Under the pieces are notes generated by a model. The model saw only the letters and a list, made by a program, of their open reading frames with translations, was not told the origin of the DNA and ran no database searches. A stretch of DNA of 64,000 nt from SZUA-320 sp963707875 (GTDB lineage: Bacteria > Gemmatimonadota > Gemmatimonadetes > Gemmatimonadales > GWC2-71-9). The stretch lies in NCBI GenBank assembly GCA_963707875.1, contig CAVPRU010000001.1, positions 930,001 through 994,000 on the forward strand, read 5' to 3'. Positions 37,375-47,193 of this stretch are shown piece after piece; position 1 is the first letter of the stretch; every line of letters starts with the position of its first letter. A program made the translations under genes and the position numbers.

Positions 37375-37485
37375 ACGGGCGGGACCGGCCGCGAGCGGCG
37401 TCAGCCCCGGCCACCGGACGACGATTCACCACACGAGCGTAGCAGGGACTGCCAGCCCCAAGGTCGATTCCGGACTCCTCCGGGG
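37375..37485 (-). repeat. Palindromic intergenic repeat copy R5 (degenerate, inverted core)
   Basis: Contains the reverse core GAGCGTAGCAGGGACTGCCA (37435-37454) and an opposing GGCGTCAGCCCCGG, so the inner stem is only partly complementary; outer arms are poorly preserved. About 55 bp after a stop and 128 bp before the first kinase gene. Boundaries approximate. Confidence 0.5.
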
Positions 37486-37612
37486 TGAGGTCCGAACCCC
37501 GGACCCGTCTTGCCCTTCCCTCCCATCGGGCCGTAGGTTCTTCGTACTGCACTCGTCTCATGACGCCGACTCGCGGTTCGGCCGGATCCACTTGCGCCCT
37601 GAGGGGCTTTTC

Positions 37613-40555
37613 ATGCGGCAGCGGCCCGAGGACCCTACCGAAGACCCCGCCCGGGATGGCGGACTGGCCAGGCGCCAATCCGCTCTCCTCAGACTCAGCG
37701 CGGTCATTGCCACTGCCGAGACGGAAGCGGAGGTCTGCCGAGCGGTCGTGGATGGGCTTCACGACGAGGCCCTGGGCTACGCCTTCCTCGGCGCCTTTCT
37801 GCGGGACCCGGCCACCGGGGACCGCGTCCTGGGCGCCGCCGTTGGCTGGAATGACATCCCGGCCAACATGCGGGTGCGGCCCGGGCAGGGACTCAGCGAC
37901 CGCCCGATGCGCGATGGCAAGCTGCGCTACACCCCGGACGTGGCGAGCGAACCGGAATACGTGCCCGGCCTCAGCACCGGTTCGGAGGTGGATGTTCCGA
38001 TCACCGTGGGCCACGAGGTACTCGGGGTGCTGGTGATCGAGAGTCGTGAGCCGCACGCCTTTGGACCCGCTGACCTTGAGATCCTCACCGCCGCCGCCCA
38101 GCACGCCGGCCTGGCCCTGGCCCGGATCCGGCTCCTGGCGCAGACGCACCAGCTGGTGGAGACCGAGCGCCAGCGCGCGGACGAACGCGAGGCGCTGCTC
38201 GCCACCATTACGGACCTGTCCGGTGAACTGGAACTCTCCCGCCTCCTGGAGACGGTCCTCGGCCGGGCGGTGACGCTGCTGGGCGCGGCCGGAGGCGAAC
38301 TGGCCACCTACGATGCAGCCCGCGGGGACCTGGTCATCGCCGCCAACCACAACATGATCGAGGATTCCCGCGGAACCCGGCTGGTGGTGGGCGAGGGGGC
38401 GATGGGCCTGGTGATCCGCACCGGGGAGCCGCTGATGATCCCCGACTATCAGCAGTGGGAGGGCCGCTCGTCCCAGTATGCCCGGATCGATGCGCACGCG
38501 GTGATCGTTGCCCCCCTGCTGATCGGCCACCGGCCGGTGGGAGCCATCAACGTCTGGCATGAGGACCCCAACCGGACCTTCAGCGACGCCGATCGGCGCC
38601 TGGTGACGCTGTTCGGGCAGCAGGCCGCCGTCGCCCTGGAGAATGCCCGGCTCTTCACCGCCGCCCGCCGTGAACGGGAGTACTTCGAAGTGCTGGTCGG
38701 CAACAGTCCGGTCGCGATCGTGGTCCTCAGCCCCGACCACCGCATCCTCTCCTGCAACCCGGCCTTCGAGCAGCTCTATGGGTACACCCAGTCGGAGATC
38801 ACCGGCCAGAACCTCGACGACCTGATCACCACCGAGGAGACCCGGCGCGAAGCGGTGTCCTATACGATGCAGGTTTCGGAGAATCGGCCGGTCCAGGGGA
38901 TGGGCCAGCGGCGCCGCAAGGACGGTTCGCTGGTGGAGGTCGAGGTCCTGGCGGTGCCGGTGGTGCTGGACGGAGAGCGCGTTGCTCTGATGGCCCTCTA
39001 CCACGATGTCACCGATCTGCTCGACGCCCGGCGGGCCGCCGAGGCGGCCAACCAGACCAAGAGCCAGTTCCTGGCCAACATGAGCCACGAACTGCGCACC
39101 CCCCTGAACGCCATCATCGGCTACAGCGAGATGCTCGAGGAGGAGGCCGAGGAACGCGGTCAGTCGGAGTCCGTCGCCGACCTCCGGAAAATCCAGGCCG
39201 CCGGACGCCACCTCCTGGCGCTCATCAATGACGTCCTCGACCTCTCCAAGATCGAAGCCGGCAAGATGGAGCTGCACCTGGAGACCTTCGAGCTGGAGCC
39301 CGCGATCGAGGCGGTAGCCAGCACCGTGGCACCGCTGATCGAGAAGCGCGCCAACACCCTGCGCCTTGAGCTCGAGCCCGGCCTGGGCGCGATGCGGGCC
39401 GACGTGACCCGGGTCCGGCAGGTCCTCTTCAACCTGCTGTCCAACGCCAGCAAGTTCACCGAACGGGGAACCATCACCCTCCGCGCCAGGCGCCGAGCCG
39501 GGCCGGACGGCGGGGAGATCATCCTGACGGTGGCGGACACCGGCATCGGGATGAGCCCGGAGCAACTGGGTCGTCTGTTCCAGGCCTTTTCGCAGGCCGA
39601 GGCCTCCACCGCCGCCCAGTACGGCGGCACTGGGCTCGGCCTCGCCATCAGCCGGAGGTTCTGCGAGATGATGGGTGGCGACATCACCGTGGCCAGCACG
39701 GCCGGTGCCGGAACCACCTTCACCGTTCACCTGCCGGTCGAGGTTCGCGATCCCCACCCGGTCGCGCCGCGGTCGTCCATTGTCGCCGATCAGGCCGCTG
39801 GAACGGTCCTCGTCATTGACGACGACCCGGCCGCGCGACAGCTCCTGAATCGAATGCTCGCGAAGGACGGATTCCGGGTCATCGAGGCCACCGGCGGCGA
39901 GGAGGGGCTCGCGTTGGCGCGCGCGGAACGGCCCGACGTCATCACCCTCGATGTGCTGATGCCGGGGCTGGACGGGTGGGGCGTGCTCGCGGCCTTGAAG
40001 CGGGAACCCGCACTGGCATCGATTCCGGTGGTGATGCTCACCATCACCGACGAACGCAATCTGGGGTTCTCTCTCGGGGCGGCCGAATACCTGACCAAGC
40101 CCATCGAACGGGCAGAGCTGCGCACCATCCTCTCCCGGTACCGCCGGACGCCGGATGCCGGGGTGCTGATCGTGGAGGATGATGCTGCCACCCGGGAGAT
40201 GCTGCGGCGCTCGCTGGAAACGGAGGGCTGGACCGTGGCTGAGGCCGAGAACGGCCGGGTCGGGCTTGAGCGTCTCGCCGCCACCCCCCCCGCCCTGGTG
40301 CTGCTCGACCTGATGATGCCGGAGATGGACGGGTTTGAATTCCTCGACGGGTTGCGGGCCTTGAACCCCGCGGACGCCCCACCGGTCGTGGTCATTACCG
40401 CCAAGGACCTGACCGACGAGGACCGTCGACGTCTCAACGGCGGCGTGCGGGCGGTGGTCCAGAAGGGTTCGCGGGACATCGAGGAGTTGTTGAACGATGT
40501 CCGCCGCCGGGTGTCGGTGCTGGCTCACCGGCCCGCCGGGAAGGCCCCGGCGTGA
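37613..40555 (+). CDS. Hybrid histidine kinase GAF-GAF-PAS-HisKA-HATPase-REC-REC (HK1)
   Basis: 980-residue soluble hybrid kinase with no membrane segment. Order: GAF 1 (about 20-175), GAF 2 (200-345), PAS (355-470), HisKA with phospho-acceptor His492 in SHELRTPLNAIIGYSEM, HATPase (600-710; DTGIGM and GGTGLGLAIS boxes), receiver 1 (Asp780 in DVLMPGLDGW) and receiver 2 (Asp899 in LLDLMMPEMDG). GAF 1 ends in VDVPITVGHEVLGVLVIESR, the ligand-domain style of redox or small-molecule sensing GAFs, but no heme- or chromophore-binding Cys/His can be claimed. TTG 37592 is an alternative start. First gene of an 11.5-kb overlapping signalling operon. Confidence 0.92.
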   Translation: MRQRPEDPTEDPARDGGLARRQSALLRLSAVIATAETEAEVCRAVVDGLHDEALGYAFLGAFLRDPATGDRVLGAAVGWNDIPANMRVRPGQGLSDRPMRDGKLRYTPDVASEPEYVPGLSTGSEVDVPITVGHEVLGVLVIESREPHAFGPADLEILTAAAQHAGLALARIRLLAQTHQLVETERQRADEREALLATITDLSGELELSRLLETVLGRAVTLLGAAGGELATYDAARGDLVIAANHNMIEDSRGTRLVVGEGAMGLVIRTGEPLMIPDYQQWEGRSSQYARIDAHAVIVAPLLIGHRPVGAINVWHEDPNRTFSDADRRLVTLFGQQAAVALENARLFTAARREREYFEVLVGNSPVAIVVLSPDHRILSCNPAFEQLYGYTQSEITGQNLDDLITTEETRREAVSYTMQVSENRPVQGMGQRRRKDGSLVEVEVLAVPVVLDGERVALMALYHDVTDLLDARRAAEAANQTKSQFLANMSHELRTPLNAIIGYSEMLEEEAEERGQSESVADLRKIQAAGRHLLALINDVLDLSKIEAGKMELHLETFELEPAIEAVASTVAPLIEKRANTLRLELEPGLGAMRADVTRVRQVLFNLLSNASKFTERGTITLRARRRAGPDGGEIILTVADTGIGMSPEQLGRLFQAFSQAEASTAAQYGGTGLGLAISRRFCEMMGGDITVASTAGAGTTFTVHLPVEVRDPHPVAPRSSIVADQAAGTVLVIDDDPAARQLLNRMLAKDGFRVIEATGGEEGLALARAERPDVITLDVLMPGLDGWGVLAALKREPALASIPVVMLTITDERNLGFSLGAAEYLTKPIERAELRTILSRYRRTPDAGVLIVEDDAATREMLRRSLETEGWTVAEAENGRVGLERLAATPPALVLLDLMMPEMDGFEFLDGLRALNPADAPPVVVITAKDLTDEDRRRLNGGVRAVVQKGSRDIEELLNDVRRRVSVLAHRPAGKAPA

Positions 40556-43500
40556 CCGTCGCTTCCGAAGCGGCATCCGGCCGCCACCGCGAAGCAGCAC
40601 TTCTCCGGCTCAGCACCGCCATCGCGGCGGGGGATTCCGAGGCCGAGATCTGCCAGGCGGTGGCCGACCGGGCTGCAGGACCCGGCCCTTGGCTTTGACT
40701 TTGTCGCGGTGCTCCTGGTCGATGAGCAGACCGGCGATCGCGTGGTCATCGCGAGCAAGGGATCGGACGGACGTCCCGCCGGGCCTGCGGGTCAGCCCGG
40801 GACGGGGCCTGAGCGAACTCCCGCTCCTGGACGGACGGCTCCACTACGCGCCGCAGGTGACCCAGGAGTCGCGGTACCTGCCCACCCGGAACGAGGGATC
40901 CGAAGTGGACGTGCCGCTGCTGATCAACGCCAAGCTGGTCGGCGTCCTGGTGGTGGAAAGCAACCGGCATCACGCGTTCACCCCCGCCGACTTCGAGGTG
41001 CTCCGGGCCGCGGCCAATCAAGCCGGCATCGCCATCGGCCGGGCCCGGCTCCTCGGGGCCGAACGACGGCGCGCCGACGAGCAGGAGGCCCTGCGGGCCA
41101 GCATGGCCGATCTCTCCGCCAAGCTCGAGCTCTCCGATCTGCTGCAGGCGGTGCTCGAACGGGCCGTCCAGCTGCTCCGGGTCAGCCATGGCGAACTGGC
41201 CATCTACGATGACGCCCGGGAGGACCTCGACATCGTCGCCAGCTACAACCTGGGGAAGAAGGACACCATCGGGACCCGGATGAAGGTGGGCGAAGGGGCC
41301 ATGGGCCACGTGGCCCTGACCCGCGAGCCCTTCATCATCCCCGACTATCAGGCCTGGGCCGCGCGCTCGGAGCAGTACACCCAGGCGGACTTCCATGCCG
41401 TGATGGTGGCGCCCCTGCTGATGGGACCCCAGCTGGTCGGCGCCATCGCGTTCATGGACAAGGACCCCACCCGCCAGTTCGGCCACGACGACCTCCGGCT
41501 CCTCGACCTCTTCGCGCCGCAGGCCGCGGTGGCCATCGAGAACGCTCGCCTCTTCACGGTCGAACGCCGCCGGGCCGAGGAGCAGCAGGCGCTGCTCGAC
41601 ACGATGAAGGACCTCGCCGGCCAACTCGAGCTCTCCAAGGTGCTCCAGCGCGTGCTGGAGCGGGCGGTGGGCCTGTTGCACGTCACCGGCGGCGAGCTGG
41701 CCACCTACGATGCGGTCGCCGGGCGATCTGGTGATCGTCGCCAGCCAGCGACATGGGCACCGACGCGGTCGGGACCCGGGTCGCCCTGGGCGACGGCGCC
41801 ATGGGACGGGTGGCGCAGACCCTCGAGTCGCTGATCATCCCGCACTACCAGGACTGGGAAGGCCGGTCATCGCAGTACGAGCGACAGCACGGTCCAGTCG
41901 GTGATGGCCGCGCCGTTGCTGATCGGGACCCGACTGGTCGGCACCATCGCGAGCGTGCATTCCGATCCGGACCGGCGCGACTGGGAGCCGGACGACCTGC
42001 GGCTGCTGGAGCTGTTCGCACCGCGAGGCGGCGATCGCGATCGAGAACGCCCGGCTCTTCACGCGAGGCGCAGCACCAGCAGCAGTACTTCGGCGAGCTG
42101 GTCGCGAACAGTCCGGTGGCGATCGTGACCCTCGACACCAGACCACAACGTCATGTCGTGCAACCCGGCCTTCCTCGCCCTGTACGGCTACGCCGAGGAG
42201 GAGGTCATCGGCCACCACCTCGACGACCTCATCACCACCCCGGAGACCCGGGCCGAGGCCGTGCAATACACCGCTCAGGCGCTCGACCATCAGGCGGTGC
42301 GGGCCATCGCGCAGCGCCGGCGCAGGGACGGGAGCCTGGTGGACGTCGAAGTCCTCGGGGTGCCCGTGGTGGTGGATGGGGTGCTGGTCGGGATGATGGG
42401 GCTGTACCACGACATCACCGAACTGCTGAAGGCGCGCCGGGAGGCCGAGGCCGCCGAATTCCGCCAAGAGCCAGTTCCTCGCCAGCATGAGCCACGAGCT
42501 GCGCACCCCGCTCAATGCCATCATCGGCTACGGCGAGATGCTCGAGGAGGAGGCCGTCGACGCCAGACCATGGCCAGTACGTGCCCGATCTGAAGAAGAT
42601 CCAGGCGGCCGGGCGGCACCTGCTGGCGCTGATCAACGACGTGCTCGACCTCTCCAAGATCGAGGCCGGCAAGATGGACCTCTACCTGGAGACCTTCGAG
42701 CTCCGTCGCCGCCATCGAGGCCGTGGCGGCGACGGTTCTGCCGCTGATCGAGAAGAACGGCAATACCCTCACCCTGGACCTGGCCCCCGATCTCGGGACG
42801 ATCCGGGCCGACGTCACCCGGGTCCGGCAGGTGCTGTTCAACCTGCTCTCCAACGCCAGCAAGTTCACCGACCACGGCACCATCACCCTCCAGGCCGGGC
42901 GCATCCAGGGCCCGGACGGCGACCTCGATCGCCCTGACGGTGCGGGACACCGGTATCGGAATGACGGCCGAGCAGCTGGACCGCCTGTTCCAGGCCTTCG
43001 CCCAGGCGGAGGCCTCGACCGCGAGCCGGTACGGCGGCACCGGGCTCGGTCTGGCCATCAGCAAGATGTTCTGCGAGATGATGGGAGGCGACATCACCGT
43101 GACCAGCACCCCGGGCGAGGGGACCGCGTTCACCGTCCGGCTCCCCACCGAGGTCCGGGAACCCCGCGAGGCGGAGTCTGCCACTTCCCCGGTGGCGGAC
43201 AAGTGGCCCCGCGGGAACCGTGTTGGTGATCGATGACGACCCCTCCACCCGGGATCTGGTAGGCCGGATCCTGGCCAAGGAGGGATTCCGGGTCCTCGAA
43301 GCCGCCACCGGCGAGGTGGGACTCGCCCTGGCCCGGGCCGCGCATCCGGATGTGATCACCCTGGACGTCCTGATGCCGGGCCTCGACGGCTGGGGGGTGC
43401 TCGCGGCACTCAAGGACGATCCCGCCGTGGCCGCCATCCCGGTGGTGATGCTCACCATCACCGACGACCGCAACCTCGGGTTCGCCCTGGGCGCGTCAGA

Positions 43501-43939
43501 GTACCTCACCAAGCCGATCGAGCGCCCCCAGCTCGCCGCGGTGCTGGCGCGCTATCGCCGGACCCCTGGAGCGGCCGTGTTGCTCGTCGAAGACGATGCC
43601 GACACCCGGACGATGTTGCGACGGTCCCTGGAGAAGGAGGGCTGGCGGGTTACCGAAGCGGAGAATGGGCGGATCGGGCTCGAGCGAGTCCGGGCCGATC
43701 CGCCCACGCTGGTCCTGCTCGACCTGATGATGCCGGAGATGGACGGGTTCGAGTTCCTGGATGAACTCCGCCGGGACGAACGCGTCCGGAGCCTGCCCGT
43801 GGTCGTCATCACCGCCAAGACCCTGACGGAGGCTGACCGCCGGCGGCTCAACGGCGGGGTGGAGCGGGTGGTCCAGAAACATGCCCTCGATGCCGACCGC
43901 CTGCTGGCCGAGGTGCGCGCAGTGGTGGCGGGCCGATGA
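40552..43939 (+). pseudogene. Hybrid histidine kinase with three GAF domains (HK2), heavily frameshifted
   Basis: Same architecture as its neighbours but with an extra GAF: GAF, GAF, GAF, PAS, HisKA (SHELRTPLNAIIGYGEM), HATPase (DTGIGM, GGTGLGLAIS), REC, REC. About 13 frame changes occur between 40668 and 43208, each resolved by deleting one base; the span is 3n+1, matching 13 extra bases. Examples: 40764 (restores GWTDVPPGL), 42133 (restores VTLTPDHNVMSCNPAF), 42456 (restores EAANSAKSQFL). Between changes all motifs, including His and both receiver Asp residues, are intact. GTG 40552 overlaps the HK1 stop and the HK3 ATG overlaps its own stop. Probably a working gene obscured by sequence error; true decay cannot be excluded. 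Confidence 0.85.
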
Positions 43940-46818
43940 CCCCCGACTCCATGGAACAGGCGGCGCACCGGCAGGCGGCGCTGCTCCGGCTCAGCGCGGA
44001 GATCGCCGCGGCGCCCACTGAGGAGGCGATCTCCCACGCCGTCGTCGAGGGGCTCCGCGACCCGGCCCTAGGCTACGACTTCCTCGGCCTGTTCCTGGTG
44101 GACCCCGACACCGGCGACCGGGTCCTCCGGGCCAGTGTGGGCTGGCCGGATGTCCCGCCGGATTGGCGACTGCCCGCCGGCCAGGGGCTCAGCGCCCGAC
44201 CGCTCCAGGACGGCCGGCTCCGGTACACTGCCGACGTGACCCGGGAGGCGGGGTACCTGCCCAGCCTCAACAGCGGGTCCGAGGTGGACGTGCCGCTACA
44301 GAGCAACGGGCAGGTGCTCGGAGTGCTGGTGGTCGAGAGCACCGAGCCGGACGCCTTCACCGACCGCGACTTCGAGATCCTGACGGCCGCTGCCACGCAG
44401 GCCAGCATCGCGCTCGGCCGGGCCCGCCTGCTGGCGGCCGAGCGCCGCCGCGCCGACGAACAGCAGGCGCTGCTGGACACGCTCGCCGACCTGTCCGGCG
44501 AGCTCGAGCTCGGCAAGCTGCTGCAGGCCATGCTGCACCGCGCCACCAGCCTGCTCGGCGTGAGCGGTGGCGAGCTCGCCATCTACGAGGAGGATTCCCG
44601 GCAGCTGGTTATCGCCGCCAGCCTGAACATCGGAGTGGACTCCACCGGGACGCGCCTCGGGCTCGGCGAGGGCGCCATGGGCCACGTCGCGGCCACCCGG
44701 CTCCCCATCACCATCCCGGAATACATCGAGTGGCTGGGCCGGTCCGAGAAGTACGAGGGGGTCGACGTCCACGCCGTCATGGCCGCCCCACTGCTGATCG
44801 GCCAGCGATTGGTCGGCGCCTTCGCCTGCGTGCACGACGACCCCGCCCGCAAGTTCGGCCCGGACGACCTCCGGCTGATGAATCTGTTCGCGCCTCAGGC
44901 CGCCATCGCCATCGAACATGCCCGGCTGTACACCGCGGCCCAGCGCCAGAAGCAATATTTTGAGGACCTGGTCCTCAACAGCCCGGTGGCCATCGTCACC
45001 CTCGACACCAGCCACCGGATCGTCTCGCGCAACCCGGCGTTCGAGCAGCTCTTCGGCTATCCCGAACTGGAGAGCATCGGGCGCAACCTCGATGAGCTGA
45101 TTGCCACCGACACCAGCCTGTCCGAGGCCATTGCCATCACCCAGCACGTCCTGCAGCAAGGGGCGGTGCGGACCGTCGGTCGGCGCCGCCGGAAGGATGG
45201 CACCCTGGTGGACGTCGAGGTCCTGGGCGTGCCGGTCCGGGTGGCTGGCGAGCTGGTGGGACTGATGGGGATCTACCACGACATTTCGGAGCTGACCCGA
45301 GCCCGGCAGGCCGCCGAGGAGGCCAATAGCGCCAAGAGCCAGTTCCTGGCCAACATGAGCCACGAGTTGCGCACCCCGCTCAATGCCATCATCGGGTACA
45401 GCGAGATGCTGGAGGAGGAGGTGGCCGACATCAACCACCCCGAGCTGGCGCCCGACCTCCAGAAGATCCGCACCGCCGGCCGGCATCTTCTGGCTCTGAT
45501 CAATGACATCCTCGATCTGTCCAAGATCGAAGCGGGGAAGACCGAGCTGTATCTTGAGGACTTCCCGGTGGCGGCGATGGTGGAGGACGTGGCGGCCACG
45601 ATCCGACCGCTGGTGGAACACAACGGCAACCGGCTGGTGCTGAACCTGGGGGCGCCGGGCACCATGCGCGCCGACCTGACCAAAGTCCGCCAGATGCTCC
45701 TCAACCTGCTGTCGAATGCCTGCAAGTTTACCCAGCGGGGGACCATCGGCCTGGAGGTCCAGCGCCGAACGACGCCCGGCGGTGAGGAGCTGTGGTTCCT
45801 GGTCACCGACTCGGGCATCGGCATGACACCCGCCCAGATGGAGCGCCTCTTCGAGGCGTTCTCCCAGGCCGAGTCATCCATCAGCAAGACGTACGGCGGC
45901 ACCGGTCTTGGGTTGGCCATCACCCGTCGCTTCGCCCAGATGATGGGCGGCGATGTGACGGTGGCCAGCGAGCCGGGCACCGGCTCCACCTTCACCATCC
46001 GCCTCCCGGTCGAGTCTCCCGCCCCGGCGGCCACCCCGGCTCCCAACGAGGCCGGCACCGGAGAGGCCGGCACGGTGCTGGTGATCGACGACAGCGCCGA
46101 CGCACGAGAGATTGTTCGTCGACTGCTGGTGGGGGAGGGATTCCGGGTGCTGGAGGCAGCCACCGGAGAGGCGGGTCTGGTGCTGGCGCGCCAGGAGCGC
46201 CCGGACGCCATCACCCTCGACGTCCTGATGCCGGGAATGGACGGCTGGGCGGTGCTGGCCACTCTCAAAGCCGACGAGACGGTGGCGAACATCCCGGTCA
46301 TCATGCTGACGATGCTCGACGACCACCACCTGGGCTTTGCCCTGGGAGCCTCGGAATACCTCACCAAGCCGATTGACCGCGACCGGCTGCGGAGCCTGCT
46401 GGCCCGCTACCGCCGCGACAGCGCACGGGAAGTCCTCGTGGTCGAGGACGATCCGCCGACCCGGGACCTCCTGCGGAGAATGCTCGAGGCTGACGGCTGG
46501 TCCGTGACCGAGGCCGAGAATGGCCGGACCGGCCTCGAGGCGCTCGGCCACCTCACTCCGACGCTGATCCTGCTCGACCTGATGATGCCGGTGATGGATG
46601 GCTGGCAGTTCGCCGCCGAACTGCGAGCCCATGAGGCCTGGCGGGACCTGCCGGTGGTGGTCATCACCGCCAAGGATCTCACCGCCGAGGACCGCCGGGT
46701 ACTCAATGGCAACGTTCAAGGGGTACTCCCCAAGGGCGCCTTCAGCCCCGCCGAGCTGCTGCACGAAATCCATCACCTGCTCCACTCCACTTCACACCGC
46801 CCCGGGCACTCGAGGTAG
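43936..46818 (+). CDS. Hybrid histidine kinase GAF-GAF-PAS-HisKA-HATPase-REC-REC (HK3)
   Basis: 960 residues, closely similar to HK1 throughout and intact. GAF 1 (about 15-170), GAF 2 (190-335), PAS (340-455), HisKA with His476 in SHELRTPLNAIIGYSEM, HATPase with DSGIGM and GGTGLGLAIT, then two receivers with acceptor Asp in LDVLMPGMDGW and LLDLMMPVMDGW. The second receiver ends NGNVQGVLPKGAFSPAELL, the family's Lys region. Start ATG 43936 overlaps the HK2 stop. HK1-3 look like tandem duplicates that have diverged in sensor domains. Confidence 0.93.
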   Translation: MTPDSMEQAAHRQAALLRLSAEIAAAPTEEAISHAVVEGLRDPALGYDFLGLFLVDPDTGDRVLRASVGWPDVPPDWRLPAGQGLSARPLQDGRLRYTADVTREAGYLPSLNSGSEVDVPLQSNGQVLGVLVVESTEPDAFTDRDFEILTAAATQASIALGRARLLAAERRRADEQQALLDTLADLSGELELGKLLQAMLHRATSLLGVSGGELAIYEEDSRQLVIAASLNIGVDSTGTRLGLGEGAMGHVAATRLPITIPEYIEWLGRSEKYEGVDVHAVMAAPLLIGQRLVGAFACVHDDPARKFGPDDLRLMNLFAPQAAIAIEHARLYTAAQRQKQYFEDLVLNSPVAIVTLDTSHRIVSRNPAFEQLFGYPELESIGRNLDELIATDTSLSEAIAITQHVLQQGAVRTVGRRRRKDGTLVDVEVLGVPVRVAGELVGLMGIYHDISELTRARQAAEEANSAKSQFLANMSHELRTPLNAIIGYSEMLEEEVADINHPELAPDLQKIRTAGRHLLALINDILDLSKIEAGKTELYLEDFPVAAMVEDVAATIRPLVEHNGNRLVLNLGAPGTMRADLTKVRQMLLNLLSNACKFTQRGTIGLEVQRRTTPGGEELWFLVTDSGIGMTPAQMERLFEAFSQAESSISKTYGGTGLGLAITRRFAQMMGGDVTVASEPGTGSTFTIRLPVESPAPAATPAPNEAGTGEAGTVLVIDDSADAREIVRRLLVGEGFRVLEAATGEAGLVLARQERPDAITLDVLMPGMDGWAVLATLKADETVANIPVIMLTMLDDHHLGFALGASEYLTKPIDRDRLRSLLARYRRDSAREVLVVEDDPPTRDLLRRMLEADGWSVTEAENGRTGLEALGHLTPTLILLDLMMPVMDGWQFAAELRAHEAWRDLPVVVITAKDLTAEDRRVLNGNVQGVLPKGAFSPAELLHEIHHLLHSTSHRPGHSR

Positions 46819-46821
46819 GAC

Positions 46822-47193
46822 ATGCCAAGAATCCTGCTGGTCGAGGACAACGAGATGAATCGCGACATGCTCTCCCGCCGCCTCCGGCGAAAGGGGTACG
46901 AGGTGGAAATGGCGGTGACCGGGACCGATGGGGTGGCGATGGCGCTGGAGGGGCCCTACGACCTCATCCTGATGGACATGAGCCTGCCTGAAATTGATGG
47001 CTGGGAAGCTACCCGCCGGATTCGGGAGGCCGAGGGTCCGTCGCGGATTCCGATCATTGCCCTCACTGCCCACGCCATGTCGGGCGATCGGGAGAAGGCC
47101 ATGGCCGCGGGCTGCGACGACTACGACACCAAGCCGGTGGAGCTCGAGCGCCTGCTCGGCAAGATCGAGGCCCTCCTGCAGGCGGGGGCATGA
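46822..47193 (+). CDS. Single-domain response regulator (CheY-like)
   Basis: 123-residue stand-alone receiver. Acidic pocket LLVEDNEMNRDML, phospho-acceptor Asp52 in ILMDMSLPEIDGWEA, Thr in IIALTAHAMSGDRE and Lys in DDYDTKPVELERLL are all present, so it should be phosphorylatable. No output domain. It begins 3 bp after HK3 and overlaps the next gene by ATGA. It resembles DivK/Spo0F-type shuttle receivers and could pass phosphoryl groups between the hybrid kinases and the downstream fusion protein. Confidence 0.93.
   Translation: MPRILLVEDNEMNRDMLSRRLRRKGYEVEMAVTGTDGVAMALEGPYDLILMDMSLPEIDGWEATRRIREAEGPSRIPIIALTAHAMSGDREKAMAAGCDDYDTKPVELERLLGKIEALLQAGA

Noticed and set aside
30938..37485. Hairpin repeats as integron attC sites with gene cassettes
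   Set aside because: Size and one-per-spacer spacing fit, but the core orientation flips between copies, the GTTRRRY core is absent and no integrase is visible.
37307..40600. A 1097-codon open frame antisense to HK1
   Set aside because: It mirrors the codon structure of the intact kinase gene; its sequence is His/Gly/Arg/Pro-rich without domain motifs. High third-position GC creates such frames.
40668..43208. Programmed ribosomal frameshifting in HK2
   Set aside because: Thirteen changes in one gene, with no slippery sequences or stimulatory structures, is incompatible with programmed recoding.
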